A DNA stretch of 64,000 nucleotides from Candolleomyces eurysporus (GCA_027579435.1 JANBPK010000866.1:42507-106506); one strand, 5' to 3'. Shown: positions 10,851 through 21,575, numbered from the stretch's first letter. Program-made: numbers and translations. Notes: generated by a model from the sequence alone, not told the origin.

Positions 10851-11085
10851 GCAGGTTTCGTAGTGTCTGATAGTGGGGGTATGGCTGCTACGTTCCTCGT
10901 AACTTCACTTCTCGTGTATATGTTGATGATGATCAAAGGAGAAGAACCTACTAGTATTTCATTGACGTACCGGTCGTGTTTTGGTGTAGTGGGTTTTTAG
11001 GTCTACGAGAATCCGTCGCCAACCCTGCGCTGTGGTGTACCCTGCCATGGTAGCAAGGCGCTCGTCAGGGAGAGAAACACTGTAT
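10851..11085 (+). pseudogene. Tim17-like relic, right half
   Basis: Continues the relic after the inserted element: end of exon 2 (ATGGCTGCTACGTTCCTCG at 10880, compare 19259-19278), a decayed intron ending GTTTTTAG, and the start of exon 3 (GTCTACGAGAATCCGTCG). Homology to the intact gene stops near 11070, just after the codons for YARRRE, as in the relic ending near 14250. Confidence 0.75.
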
Positions 11086-11709
11086 CGTATAATACCATCT
11101 CCTAGCCCTACAAGCCTTATCATCTTGCAAGGCGTGTCTTATCCACCTACCCTGCAATTCTGAGAGACGCATACTGTCCAGTGTGAGGCAGCGGTACACG
11201 CGGGTCAGATTCCTCCCGTAAAGATCCAATATTGCTGGAAAGTANTTTTTCCAGCTTGCCTTCAATGCCCGCCTTGGAATAAGGAATTCAGAATCATCCA
11301 GGGATTCCAGTCCTGAGGGGTCCCTTTCGCTACATCCCTCCAGTACTCGCACACCTGGACGATGATATGACTGGTTGGAAGCGTTGTGAGACTCCTGCTC
11401 GTAGCCAAGTATAGATTGAACTTATCTTCCAAGCACGGGAACACGAATATTTGGGAGAGGAGTTCTGATGGCAATCGACGGCTGGGTGATTGAAGCACGA
11501 CTGTCCAGAGTCGTAAAGCCTTTTGGATCCAAACAGCGCGGGCGAGTCTGCGTCGGTTTTCTGCCTCAGCTTTGAGATTCTTCTCTAGAGAAGANGTTTT
11601 CTGCTTTGCATTTCTATTTTTCCGCCTCGACAACCTCCATAGAGGCGCCAAAGTCCCGCAATCCGGTGGATCGCGACATCTGGATGATATCTGGCATATT
11701 TGTCGCCAT
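11086..11709 (-). pseudogene. F-box gene, type B, 3'-truncated
   Basis: 5' part of a type B F-box gene. From a start at 11709 it keeps the coiled N-terminus, the F-box (SRRLPSELLSQIFVFPCLED), TSHIIVQVCEYWRDVAKGTP and LYGRNLTRVY. Homology to the gene at 17209-18787 ends near 11090, where the sequence joins the Tim17-like relic, so about two thirds of the gene is lost. Ns at 11245 and 11595 sit next to T runs and shift the frame. Clearly a remnant. Confidence 0.8.
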
Positions 11710-11927
11710 TTCACGATCTATAGAGCTACATTAGAGATATGCCATGATTTCGTGTCCCTCATACTCACAGTAGATGGCTCAAACTTTCATTTGAGAGGAC
11801 AGCTTGGAGCAGGCGAGAGTAAAGAACAAACCCCAGCCGCAGGCGCTCATCGTTATCATGTTCGCAGATTCCGAGTCCGGTGCTCTCGTGCTTGCCGGAG
11901 CCGACCTGCACACCTCGCGTTCTCTGC

Positions 11928-12060
11928 ATGGACAACTCCACCATAACCCGCTGTCGCTTATGGCGCTCTAGTAACATACCATTACCTCCCTTCTCTCTCA
12001 TCACTATCTAGTGCAATCGCCGACGCCGTGGGCATTTGTATCATTTACAGATTATAAACT
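11928..12060 (+). pseudogene. Tim17-like relic, exons 1-2 only
   Basis: Decayed start of the Tim17-like gene, head to head with the truncated F-box copy. The stretch CTGCATGGACAACTCCACC matches the intact start at 19051, followed by the TCGCTTATGGCGCTCTAG block and, after a decayed intron, a piece of exon 2 (TAGTGCAATCGCCG). It then joins the 3' flank of the type A F-box gene. Confidence 0.7.
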
Positions 12061-12083
12061 AATACACATACTTTCGTCCGCTT

Positions 12084-13652
12084 TCAAAACATGAGATACA
12101 GTTCCATCCTATCATCCACGATACATGCAGCTAAAAGTTCCTCACAGACCACCTTCATGATGGTCCACTTATTATCTCCGAGTGGATGGTAGAAAAAGGG
12201 TGTATCCTGGCCACAGTATTCAGGCCTTTCGAAACAAAGATCCCCACGCTCTATGAAACGTTCGATGTAGCAATCCAATGATACGATGTCCCTCGGCCAA
12301 ATGGTATTTAAGAATGGTGGTTCCACGACTTCCGCATGTTCCTGGGCAAAGTCGGACGCGCAGATCAAAGTAGTTGGGTAAATTCGAAATCCGAGTTCGC
12401 TGAAGAACTGGGCGCTTCCAGAGAGTTTAAGGATGGCATTTGGCGGGTATTCTTCAGGACTCTGTTGAAGTGCTTTGAGGTACATGCAATTGCAATCCCC
12501 AAGTATAACCCGGACCTGCTTCAGTCGGGAGGCGAGCTCCAAGAATATGGTCAGCCGCTGTATGGCACAGAGGAACCGATCAATTCCTGTCATGGCTGCG
12601 CCTCCAACCAGGAGATCAAACTTTTCGAGGGCGGGTGTACGGATGTGGTTGATTATCGGCTTGCCTTGGGAACCCAGGAAAGTCAGAAACATATCGTGGA
12701 CTTCCAGCGTACGCAGTCTTGGGAGGGTGACGAATTGGTTTGATTGTAGAATTGATAGATTCGATGGCACGATACCAGTGAGATGGAGGTATGTCAGGTT
12801 AGGGAGCTCCCCAAGAAATTGTAGGAAGTTGGGTGCGACTTGTCCGCAGCAGCTATGGGCGCTGTTTGGTGGTCCGTACGAAAGATAGGTAATTTGCTTC
12901 CAAGGGAGTGAAAATCGCGTGAGGAGGTCCAAGTTGGAGTATACCAACAATCTATTTAACCTCGGTGCGCAAATTCTAATGCAATTTCCCTTCGAAGATC
13001 CTTGTTCATCGTAGATGAAAAGTTCTTCGAGGAGTAGCATTTGGAGTGAATTTTGAGAGCTGAACAAGCCATTTGCCAAGGCCACAAGCCTGAGCGCCTT
13101 GCATTGCTCTGTGTATGGGAGGGGTTGTGGGATAGGTGCCAGACGATACTGAAAGCGGGTTAAATGCTGGCCATACAGGAGTAGGAGTCCCGAGGAACAG
13201 ATTTCTAGATCAAAGACAGTATCTGCGATGACCCAGTGGTCCCAAATCTGCGGTAGCCCTTTGGCTATATCTCTCCAGTGCTTGCAGACCTGAACCAGTA
13301 CATGGCTTGTGGGTGTGCTCGTTACCGAAGGACAAGGGGAATTGTGTGTCCTCAGTGCACGTGGGAGAATACAATACGCATCCCCTAAGCAAGACATCAC
13401 GAAGATTTGGGTTAGGATTTCTGGTGGCAGCCGGCGGATGGGAGCTAACGATGTTGTCCACAATCCCAGCTCCCGTTCGACCTTCGCGGCCTGTGTTTCC
13501 AGAACATCGAGAAGGATGCGGGTGGCCTCAATCTTGCGCTTTAATGACGAGAACTCCCTCTCGCACTTCCCTATCTCCGATCGAACAACGTCAATCGAAA
13601 ATCGGTCCACCAAATCGTTGCATCGCGATAACTCGTATCGATCGATGGCCAT
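12084..13652 (-). CDS. F-box protein, type A, intact
   Basis: Single-exon gene; the frame is open from 13799, but the Met at 13652 (MAIDRYELS) matches the start in sister copies and gives 522 residues. Order: helical N-terminal segment (EFSSLKRKIEATRILLDVLE), F-box-like domain (IRRLPPEILTQIFVMSCLGD, HVLVQVCKHWRDIAKGLPQI), then a leucine-rich region to the C-terminus (LPNLTYLHLTG, LPRLRTLEVHD). It is the only intact type A copy here; parts of the same type occur at 5795-7455 and 16641-17035. Predicted SCF adaptor with unknown target. It has no N or frame break, unlike its neighbours. Confidence 0.85.
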   Translation of the reverse strand: MAIDRYELSRCNDLVDRFSIDVVRSEIGKCEREFSSLKRKIEATRILLDVLETQAAKVERELGLWTTSLAPIRRLPPEILTQIFVMSCLGDAYCILPRALRTHNSPCPSVTSTPTSHVLVQVCKHWRDIAKGLPQIWDHWVIADTVFDLEICSSGLLLLYGQHLTRFQYRLAPIPQPLPYTEQCKALRLVALANGLFSSQNSLQMLLLEELFIYDEQGSSKGNCIRICAPRLNRLLVYSNLDLLTRFSLPWKQITYLSYGPPNSAHSCCGQVAPNFLQFLGELPNLTYLHLTGIVPSNLSILQSNQFVTLPRLRTLEVHDMFLTFLGSQGKPIINHIRTPALEKFDLLVGGAAMTGIDRFLCAIQRLTIFLELASRLKQVRVILGDCNCMYLKALQQSPEEYPPNAILKLSGSAQFFSELGFRIYPTTLICASDFAQEHAEVVEPPFLNTIWPRDIVSLDCYIERFIERGDLCFERPEYCGQDTPFFYHPLGDNKWTIMKVVCEELLAACIVDDRMELYLMF

Positions 13653-13870
13653 TGAACTACAGCGTCGGGAACTGAGCACATACACACAACGACGTAACAT
13701 CGGAGAAGACAGCTCACTGAATGCCAGAATGCCACGGGAAATCGCAGGCAGAGGTTTTAAAGAAACCAAACCAACGCGAGCGCTTAACCAGGACTGCACT
13801 GCGGAAGCGTGAGAATTAGCGATTGGGCAGCCTCAAGGCAAGCTGCCCTTTTTCCGCATTCAACCGTACG

Positions 13871-14250
13871 GACGGACAAATTCTCACCGTGGGCTGTCGC
13901 TTACCAAACTCTAGCAACGTTCTCTGTCCTTTCGTACAAACTAACGGCCCTCTTTCTCTGTCCCAGCTGCAGCGAACATAATAATCAGGGTGTTTTAACT
14001 GGGGTCGCAGCTCGACCAGGACTCGTCACTCAAGGTTTTGTAGCGCTAAATAGTCAGGGTAGGCAGCTACTCTCTTGAGAAAATCTACCTTTGTATCTAT
14101 GCCTATGTTGGCCAATTGAAAAGAACGTGTTCGAAATTCCATTGACGCGCCGGTCGGTTTTTAGTCCTACGAGAATCCGTTCGAGTAATCAACCCTGCGT
14201 TGACATATACACTCCCACTGGCATGGCTAGAATACACACGTCGGAGAGAG
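13871..14250 (+). pseudogene. Tim17-like relic with decayed exons 1-3
   Basis: Head to head with the intact type A F-box gene. It keeps GACGGACAAATTCTCACCGT (exon 1), a decayed first intron, AGCTCGACCAGGACTCGTCA (exon 2) with in-frame stops, and exon 3 from GTCCTACGAGAATCC to about 14240. Homology then ends and an F-box 3' flank begins. Not translatable. Confidence 0.75.
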
Positions 14251-14395
14251 AATCTCTGTATCGTATAGTACCATTTAATACATTTATTAGACCTACGAAG
14301 CTGATGCGATCCGGGTAGAAACTCGCCGCAGTTCCATTTGGCAGAGCCTGAGAGGAATCAGTCATTGAACGGCCACATGTGTACTTTATAACACT
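14206..14395. repeat. Duplication junction repeat, copy 1
   Basis: Block running from the broken third exon of the Tim17-like relic into the 3' flank of a type B F-box gene (CTGTATCGTATAGTACC, then CGATCCGGGTAGAAACTCGC). The same join occurs at 17036-17215, and its start at 11030-11085. A shared join means that the break was made once and later copied. Confidence 0.75.
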
Positions 14396-15948
14396 AGCAT
14401 GGAGAAGTCTGAAGGTAGAGTGACATCGTCAAATCGTTGGCAGTAAATCCAGACAAAGTGTTGCAGAGCACTTTTATGAATGGATGACACTGTGGGCTAA
14501 CGAAAGGGGCTCGTGACCTATTGAAACGAATCATAAAGGAGCCTTTACATGCCAAGAAGCGGTCGATATACCGATCTAAAGTTACAAGGCCCCGCGACGA
14601 AACTGGTTTTGGAGAATCGAGGACTTTGAAGCGGCCCACCTGCTTCTTGATTTGGCCATTTGGAAGAATGCTCGAGGGAAGTTCGCGAAAGACAGGAGCC
14701 TTTCCCCGAATATGGATAGTTTCCGCGGCTCCCCAAGGCTCGTATTCGAAGGTCAATCCGTGACGGGCTACGTGCAAGATAAAGACGATGCGGATTTGCT
14801 GCAAACAGCTCGATGTTTGAAGGAAGGCAGTGAGTTGCTGGAAAGCATGGTTGTAGGGTTCAATGCTCGATGTTGCCGTTCCCCCAGAATAACAAGGTCG
14901 AGACGTTCGAGGAGAGGCGCACGTAGGGAATGTAGTATAGGCTGTCGTCCCAAGAGGCTTAACCCGTAGTCATGGATCTCGAAGGTGCGCAGGTTGGATA
15001 AAGTGATATGGGGATCGAGTCGGATTGATTGTTGGATACGCCTACTACTGGTAAGATGGAGGTATGTTAGATTTGGGAGTCTCTGGAAGACCTCTAGGAC
15101 ATTGGGAGTGATCTCTCCAGGCGAATGGCTGCGGGGATGAGACGGTCCGTAGCTGAAATCGGTGATTTGATTCCAGGGAAGAACGAAACGACTGAGGATG
15201 TCTGCTGAGGAATAAAGGGACAGGGTTTTCAGTTTTGGCGAGTTGAAGGCAATGATGGGTGGTGGGCTCTCCGAGATAATCTCGGAAATCACGAGTTTTT
15301 CGAGCAGCGGCATGTCGGTTGCACCTTGCACATTGCGTAACCCATCCACCGACCCCAGAATTCCGAGAGACGTATACTGTCCGGTGTGACGCAGGGGTGC
15401 AAGGAGTTCGTTTGACCGGGTGGACCAGTAGAGCACGCGGGTCAGATTCTTCCCGTAAAAATTCAAAATTGCTGGAAAGTATTTTTCCAGCTTGCCTGCA
15501 GCGTCCCCATCATAAGGACCCAGAACCATCCAGTGATTCCAGACCTGAGAGGCCCCTTTCGCTACATCCCTCCAATACTTGGACACTTGAACGATGATAT
15601 GGGAGGTTGGAAGCGTTGCAAACCTCCTGCTCGTAGTCGGCGGGTAGGGGTCGAATATATCGCCTAAGCATGAGAGCACGAATATATGGGAGAGGATTTC
15701 TGGTGGCAATTGACGGATGGGCGATCGAAGCACGACTGTCCAGAGTCCCAGAGCCTGTCGGACCTGAACAGCACAGGCTTCCATTTCTGGTAGAGAGGCT
15801 TCGGTAGCTTTGATTTTTTTTCTCTAAGAAAGAAATTTCTGTCCTGCANTTTCTCCTTTTCCACCTCGACAACTTCTATAGAGGCGTCAAGGCCGCGCAA
15901 TCCGTTGGACCGCGACATGTGGACGATATCTAGCAGATTTGCAGCCAT
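14394..15948 (-). pseudogene. F-box gene, type B, frameshifted
   Basis: Close copy of the gene at 17209-18787. The start at 15948 (MAANLLDIVHMSRSN), F-box (IRQLPPEILSHIFVLSCLGD), ITDFSYGPS and C-terminal LVTLDRYIDRFLACKGSF are all kept. Breaks relative to the sister: an N at 15849; a T8 run near 15815 that would need seven bases; and a missing G in CCCCCAGAATAAC at about 14893, where the sister reads CCCCCAGGAATAAC. The first two may be assembly errors. The third is not in a plain run and may be a real frameshift, which would remove the last third. Confidence 0.75.
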
Positions 15949-16146
15949 TACACGGCCTATAGAGCCAGATTAGAAATACACCATGATTCATGTCTCTTAT
16001 ACTCACCGTAGATGCTCCAACTTTTTCACCTGAGAGGTAGGGCTTGAGGTGGGCAGAGGGTAAAGAACAAACCCAAGTTGGGCGCATTAGGCCCGCTCAG
16101 CCCCGGCAAGCTTTCGCCCAGGAGCTGTCTCCCGGTCGGCGCATTC

Positions 16147-16640
16147 TGCACGGGCAAGTCCTCACCATAAACCATCGTTTATGACACTCTAGCAGCATGG
16201 AAGTCCGTCCTCTCTTTCCTCCACCAGAACGAAAAATAATTAAACTGACTGTCCTCCTTCCCATCCTTCACTGGCATCACTTTTGCTGCAGCTAGCGCAG
16301 TCCCAGTGAGCGCTTAAAGCGTGGTTAGCAGATTGACAATGAGCCGGAGTCATAGCCAGATTCGTAGCATTCAGTAGTTTGGTTACAGCTGCTGCGTTCT
16401 TCGGTGAGTCCTTCACCTTCTCGCATTCGTCGAGAGCGAACCTATTGACGGTGTTGTTGCTTCTCTCGTTTGAGTTCTTAGGTCGACAAGAGTTCGTCGT
16501 CAGCTCAGCTTTAACCGTTACAAATCCATGGTCTGAACACGCGTGTTGGAGAGAAGAGCTGGGGACCGCACCTGCTACTGGTAACTAGGTGTTGCTGTTA
16601 CCCAGCGGCGAACATGATACAACGCTCCGGATAGAGGATG
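16147..16640 (+). pseudogene. Tim17-like relic, longest decayed copy
   Basis: Decayed copy head to head with the frameshifted F-box gene. It keeps the exon 1 block (GGGCAAGTCCTCACC), an exon 2 start (GCAGCTAGCGCAGTCCCAGT, then a stop), its end (TGCTGCGTTCTTCGGTGAGT, splice donor intact), exon 3 (GTCGACAAGAGTTCGTCGTC) and the APATG codons followed by a stop at 16586. It runs further into exon 3 than the other relics, up to GGATAGAGGATGCC, then joins an F-box type A fragment. Confidence 0.75.
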
Positions 16641-17035
16641 CCAAACCGATCAATTCTTGTCATGGCTGCCCCTCCAAACAAGAGGTCATACTTTTTGAGA
16701 GCGAGCGTACGGATGTGTTTGATGATCGGCATGCCTTGGGGAACTCAGGAAAGTCGGAGACATATCGTGGACTTCCAGCGTGCGCAGTCTTGGGAGAGTG
16801 ATCAACGATTTGATTCAATTGTAGAATTGGTTGATTCTTGTGAGTGCAATCGAGGTATGTCAGGTTGGGGAGCTCCCCAAGAAACTGTACGAAGTTGGGT
16901 GCGACTTCTCCGCAGCAACTATGGGGCACTGTCTGGTGGTCCGTACGAAAGATAGATAATTTGCTTCCCAAGGAAGTGGAAATCGCGTGAGGATGCCCGA
17001 GTTGGAGTAAAACAACAATTTATCCAACCTTCGAT
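16641..17035 (-). pseudogene. Internal fragment of F-box type A
   Basis: About 395 bases that match 12575-12960 of the intact type A gene (LSIFRTDHQTV-like against SYGPPNSAHSC, then APNFLQFLGELPNLTYL-like). There is no start or stop; it is wedged between the Tim17-like relic and the junction repeat. A patch left by recombination. Confidence 0.75.
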
Positions 17036-17215
17036 ACATATACTCCCACTGGCGTGGCTAGAATGCGCACGTTGGAGGGGGATCTCTGTATCATATAGTA
17101 CCATCCATTAGACCTACGAAGACGATGCGATCCGGGTAGAAACTCGCTGCAGTCCCATTCCGCAGAGCCTGAGACGAATGAGTGTCATTGAACGGCCACA
17201 CATGTACATCAGTAG
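17036..17215. repeat. Duplication junction repeat, copy 2
   Basis: Second copy of the block at 14206-14395: TATACTCCCACTGGCGTGGC, CATATAGTACC, then GATGCGATCCGGGTAGAAAC. It is the 3' flank of the F-box gene that ends at 17209. Confidence 0.75.
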
Positions 17216-18787
17216 AGATCTGGATAAGTTTGAAGGTAGAGTTCCATATTCAAACCGTCAGCAGTAAATTCAGACATAATGTCGCAGAGCACCTTGATAG
17301 ATGGATGACACGATGGGTCAACGAAAGGGTCGATATGCTTCGCNGGGGGGTTCTTCTGGTGACCTTTTAAGACAACTTGAAGAGTATTCACATGCCAGGA
17401 AGCGGTCGATATACCGATCTAATTTCACAAAAGACCTCGGCAAAACCGGTTTTGGATAATCGAGGACTTTGAAGGAGCCCAGCTCCTTCATGTGGCCATT
17501 TGGAAGAATTTTGGAAGGAAGTTCGCGAAAGACTGGAGCCTTTCCCTGAATATAGATAGTTTTCGCTGTTTTCCGGGGCTCGTGTTCGGTAAAGGACAAT
17601 CCGTGACGGTCTCTGCGCAAGACAAAGACGATGCGGATTTGCTGCAAGCAGCTCGATGTGTGGAGAAAGGCAGTGAGTTGCTGGGAAGCATGGTTGTAGG
17701 GTTCAATGCTCGATGTTGCCGTTCCCCCAGGAATAACAAGGTCGAAGCGTTCGAGGAGAGGCGCACGTAGGGAATGTAGCATAGGCTGTCGTCCCAAGAG
17801 GCTTAACCCGTAGTCATGGATCTCGAACGTGCGCAGGTTGGATAAAGTGGTATGGGGATCGACTCGCACTGATTCCTGGGTATTACTACCACTGATAAGA
17901 TGGAGGTTGGTTAGATTTGGGAGTCTTTGGAGGACCTCTAGGACATTGGGAGTGATCTCTCCAGGCGAAATGCTGAGGGGGTAAGACGGTCCGTAGGTGA
18001 AATCGGTGATTTGATTCCAGGGAAGAACGAAACGACTGAGGATGTCTGCTGAGGAATAAAGGGACAGGGTTTTCAGTTTTGGCGTGTTGAAGGCAATGGG
18101 TGGTGAGCTCTCCGAGATAATCTCGGAAATCACAAGTTTCTCAAGCAGCGGCATGTCCATGGCACCTTGCACATTGCGTATCCCATCCACCGAGCCCACG
18201 ATTCTGAGAGACGTATACTGTCCGGTGTGAAGCAGGGGTGCAAGGAATTTGGTTGAAGGATTGGTCCAGTAGTGCACGCGGGTCATATTCTTCCCGTAAA
18301 GATTGTATATCGCCAGAAAGTACTTCTGCAGCTTGCCTTCTACTTCCGCCCCACCAAAGGAATCCAGAACCACCCAGTGATCCCAGACCTGAGGGGTCCC
18401 TTTCGCCACATCTCTCCAATACTTGGACACCTGAACAATGATATGGCTGGTTGGGGGCATTTTGGGACTCCTGCTCGTGGCTGAGTCGAGATAAAACGTA
18501 TCGCCCAAGCATGAGAGCACGAATATTCGGGAGAGGAGTTCTGATGGCAATCGGCGGATGGGCGATCGAAGCGCGACTGTCCAGAGTCCCAAAGCCTGTC
18601 GGGCCTGAACAGCGCGGGCTTCCAATTCTTGTAGATACGCTCGTATAGTTTTGATCTTTTCCTCGAGGGAAGAGAGCTCTCCTTTGTATTTCTCTTGTTC
18701 TGCCTTGGCAGTTTCTAAAGAGGCGTCGAAGTCGAGCAATCCGTTGGATCGCGATCTCTGGACGATGTCTGGCAGGTTTGTAGCCAT
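17209..18787 (-). CDS. F-box protein, type B, essentially intact
   Basis: Single-exon gene, 525 residues if the N at 17344 is dropped. The start MATNLPDIVQRSRSN is followed by a coiled segment (EEKIKTIRAYLQELEARAVQ), the F-box (IRRLPSELLSRIFVLSCLGD), TSHIIVQVSKYWRDVAKGTP, a leucine-rich region (LPNLTNLHLISG, LSNLRTFEIHD) and a C-terminal block ending MELYLQTYPDLY. With the N kept, the protein would stop early after EEPP; without it, the ending matches the C-terminus of the copy at 14394. Divergent from the Tim17-like gene, with 266 bases between the starts, so they may share a promoter. Predicted SCF receptor. Confidence 0.85.
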
Positions 18788-19053
18788 TTCACGATCTATA
18801 GAGCCAAATTAGATATAAGTTACATTTTAATGCCCCTCGTACCGACCGTTGATGGTTCAAAACTTCCACTTGAGAGGTACAGCTTGAGGCAGGTAGCCGG
18901 TAGAGCAAACCCAGGTCGGGCGCCAACTTGGACTTGGCCATTTTCCCACACCCCTTCACGGGCCGCTCAGCTCCGGCCAGTTTCCTCCAAGTGAGTTCTT
19001 TGCCTTCCTTCCACCACCTTCAGCTCACTCGGCGCGTTCTGCACAAGTTCTGC
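18788..19053. promoter_or_regulatory. Shared upstream region of F-box and Tim17-like genes
   Basis: Region between two divergent starts. Recognisable versions lie at the equivalent places at about 11715-11927, 13653-13870 and 15949-16146. This suggests that the pair was copied with its control region. No specific factor site can be named. Confidence 0.4.
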
Positions 19054-19984
19054 ATGGACAAGTCCGCACCATGGACCGTCGCTTATGGCACTCTAGCAAC
19101 ATGCAAGTCCGTCTTCCAACAGGGCTACCATAAAATCACTAAACTAACGGCGCTCCAACAGCCGCAACTAGCGCAATCCTCGTGGGCGTTTACAGTGCAG
19201 TAGCAGGCCGGCAGGGAGCTGGAATCATCGCTGGATTCGTAGCGTTTAATAGCGGGGTTACTGCTGCTACGTTCTTCGGTGAGTACAAAACTCTTCTCGT
19301 GTTTCTGTTCGTGTTGGCCGAGGGACTGACGGACATTCCGTTGACGCGTGTGGATTATAGGTCTACGAGAGTTCATCGTCAGCCCAGCGTTGACGTATAC
19401 ACTCCCATGGCCAGAATATGCGCGTCGGAGAGAAGAGCTCGGGATTGCACCCGCTACTGGTAGCCAGGTGTTGTCGTCACCCAGCGGCGAAGATGATACA
19501 ACACTCGGGATAGAGGCTTTACGGACGAATAAACTCTTGGATAGCGGGATCAGCGGGGCGGTTACGGGTGGACTTATACGTGGTTGGAAATGTGAGTTTG
19601 TGGCCTCCTCATGATCTACTTCCGTCTCCTTGTCTTTACTTACTGTGACGTGATTCGAAAGCTGGACGTTCCGCTGCCCTTCCCGGAGCTGCAATGGCCA
19701 GCGTCGCGTGCGTTGCCCTCCAATACGGATGGAACCAAGCAACCATGCGCCGTCTACGAAACCTCGTCAAAACCGAAGACGAACACACTGCTGAATCTGA
19801 ACAACCTACGTTCCGAAAACGGATGATGCGGATATTCGGGGTGTCCCAGATATCTGAAGAAGAATACATCGAAAAGTTGAAGAAGACGAGGGATATCTAC
19901 GAGAAGAGGATTGCGTTTTTGGAGAAATTGGAGGCCAAAGCGAAGGAAGATGACCAGAAGAAGGATGGGGAGCATGAAAAGTAG
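19054..19984 (+). CDS. Tim17/22/23-like small membrane protein
   Basis: Four exons: 19054-19102, 19162-19278, 19361-19591, 19662-19984; 239 residues. The start MDKSAPWTVAYGTL leads into Gly/Ala-rich membrane segments (ILVGVYSAVAGRQGAGIIAG, GVTAATFFGLREFIVSP), then SGAVTGGLIRGWKSGRSAAL and PGAAMASVACVALQYGWN, and a charged coiled tail (YIEKLKKTRDIYEKRIAFLE). The glycine-spaced helices and length suggest a fungal Tim17/Tim22/Tim23-type fold, probably in a mitochondrial membrane; this is inference. The first intron uses a GC donor (GCAAGT) and an ordinary AG acceptor; all phases agree. It is the only intact copy among five. Confidence 0.72.
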
Positions 19985-20051
19985 ATCAGTATACAGACAG
20001 TACCACACTAGCCATACTACGATATGTACGATATCCCTAATGCTTAATCCG

Positions 20052-21575
20052 TCAACCCTGCTCCTGCTCCGCGCTACCATTACCCGACAGAGAGTCTTGC
20101 TCTTGCTGGTGCTTGGGCTGCTTCCAACTCCAAACCTCAATAACACCTTTCCCATCCTTCTCAAGCCCACCCACAACGATCCTCTTTTCATCCACCAGGA
20201 TGGTGTTTACTTTCTCTATAGACGTGACGTTCCCTTGCCAGAGCTGCTTGAGTATAGCTCTCCCGTCGTTCGCTTGGGAGTCGTAGATCAACTCGTACTG
20301 CGTGATCACACCCAACATGGTGGATATCGTCAGGATTCGCGGTTCGTATGTCACCACTGCACCGGATTGTGCGTTTACGGCGACGACGTTGGGTTGCGAG
20401 AACGCTCTGGTTAAGGAGGGACGAGGCGTTAGATACACCATCTCACATCGAACACTCTACAGCGATGGAAGCTCGGACTCACAAAGCAACGATGGGCCCT
20501 TCAGCCACCTTGAGAGCTAACATCTCTTCCCTGTTCAGTCCACCCCATTTCTTCGATTTCTTTTTCGAAGGATGTTTTTCGCCACCGAAGAAGATGCATA
20601 GTCGGCCGTCGGCTGTACCTACAGCGAGGACTCCCGTAGGTGAGAGAGCGGCGGCGACGACGAAGGGCGGGGACAATGAGACGCCGGCCTCTGCGAGTGT
20701 TGCGTCTGCAGGACGAGGTTGAGTATAGTGGATTCCGATTTCCGGTATGGATGNGGGAACGTACCCATTTTGGCTTCGGAGAGGAGCTCATCTTTGGTAA
20801 AATCAATGTGTCTGACCGAGGTGTCGTACCCTGCGGATACCAGCTCCTTCGCTCTGTCTCCGATGAATTGGACTGAGCTGCAGATCTAGGACAGGATGAG
20901 ATTCGATGGATGCTCATCAGAAAGGAAAAAAAGTGAAGCCACTCACACTGTCGTGCTTTTGCTTCAGTTTCGTCAAAGATCCGGAAGTCAGGTCGATAAT
21001 GCCGATAATCCCTGAATCCAGGCCGAACGCAAGGTGGCTCTTGTTTCCATTAAGCGAAAGCTTACTGCGACAAAGCCAGGTTAGCCTTGGCTCCCGTGCA
21101 CAGACAACTCAAGATGGGGTATATTACAGACCTGGTTGACTAGATCGTCTTCTGTCTCTCCGACAGAAATTGTTCCGAGAGCGTCCTCGAGTGTTTGAAT
21201 CATTTTAGAAGAGTCGAGTTTGAATTTCGAGATCTATGATTGAATCCCGGCTGAATGGGTGACCTCGAGTTGGAACTGTCCGTGCATACCATGCTACCAT
21301 GAGCTACCCAAGCATCCCGAAGCTCCGAGCCTGATCTTTTGACGCAGATAATGGACGAAACCTCTCCGTTCAGATTCCGGATTGCTTTTACGACCTTGTC
21401 GGTCGACAGATCGTACACGCGAAGCGAACCGTCATCTATAAACGGATCAGGATGAGTTGGTTGTGGTCATCGAGGATCAACTCTCACCTGAACCGGCAAA
21501 TAAATGTGATGCATGCCCCAGGGCGAGAGAGGATATTGGCGCGGGGATCGAAAAGGTCTTGGAGATCGTGTACAT
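20052..21575 (-). CDS. WD40 repeat protein, WDR53-like
   Basis: WD40 propeller protein. Exon 1 (21575-21488) encodes MYTISKTFSIPAPISSLALG; later exons give LRVYDLSTDKVVKAIRNLNG, KSHLAFGLDSGIIGIIDLTS, KHDSICSSVQFIGD, ELVSAGYDTSVRHIDF and VGGLEKDGKGVIEVWSWK. The order and the KHDSICSSVQF block resemble animal WDR53. Introns include 21487-21436 and one near 21297-21242. An N at 20753 breaks the frame between EAKMGT and the next repeat. The splice near 21070-21130 does not keep phase with any standard site, so that exon edge is uncertain. Its stop is 67 bases from the convergent stop of the Tim17-like gene. Confidence 0.75.
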
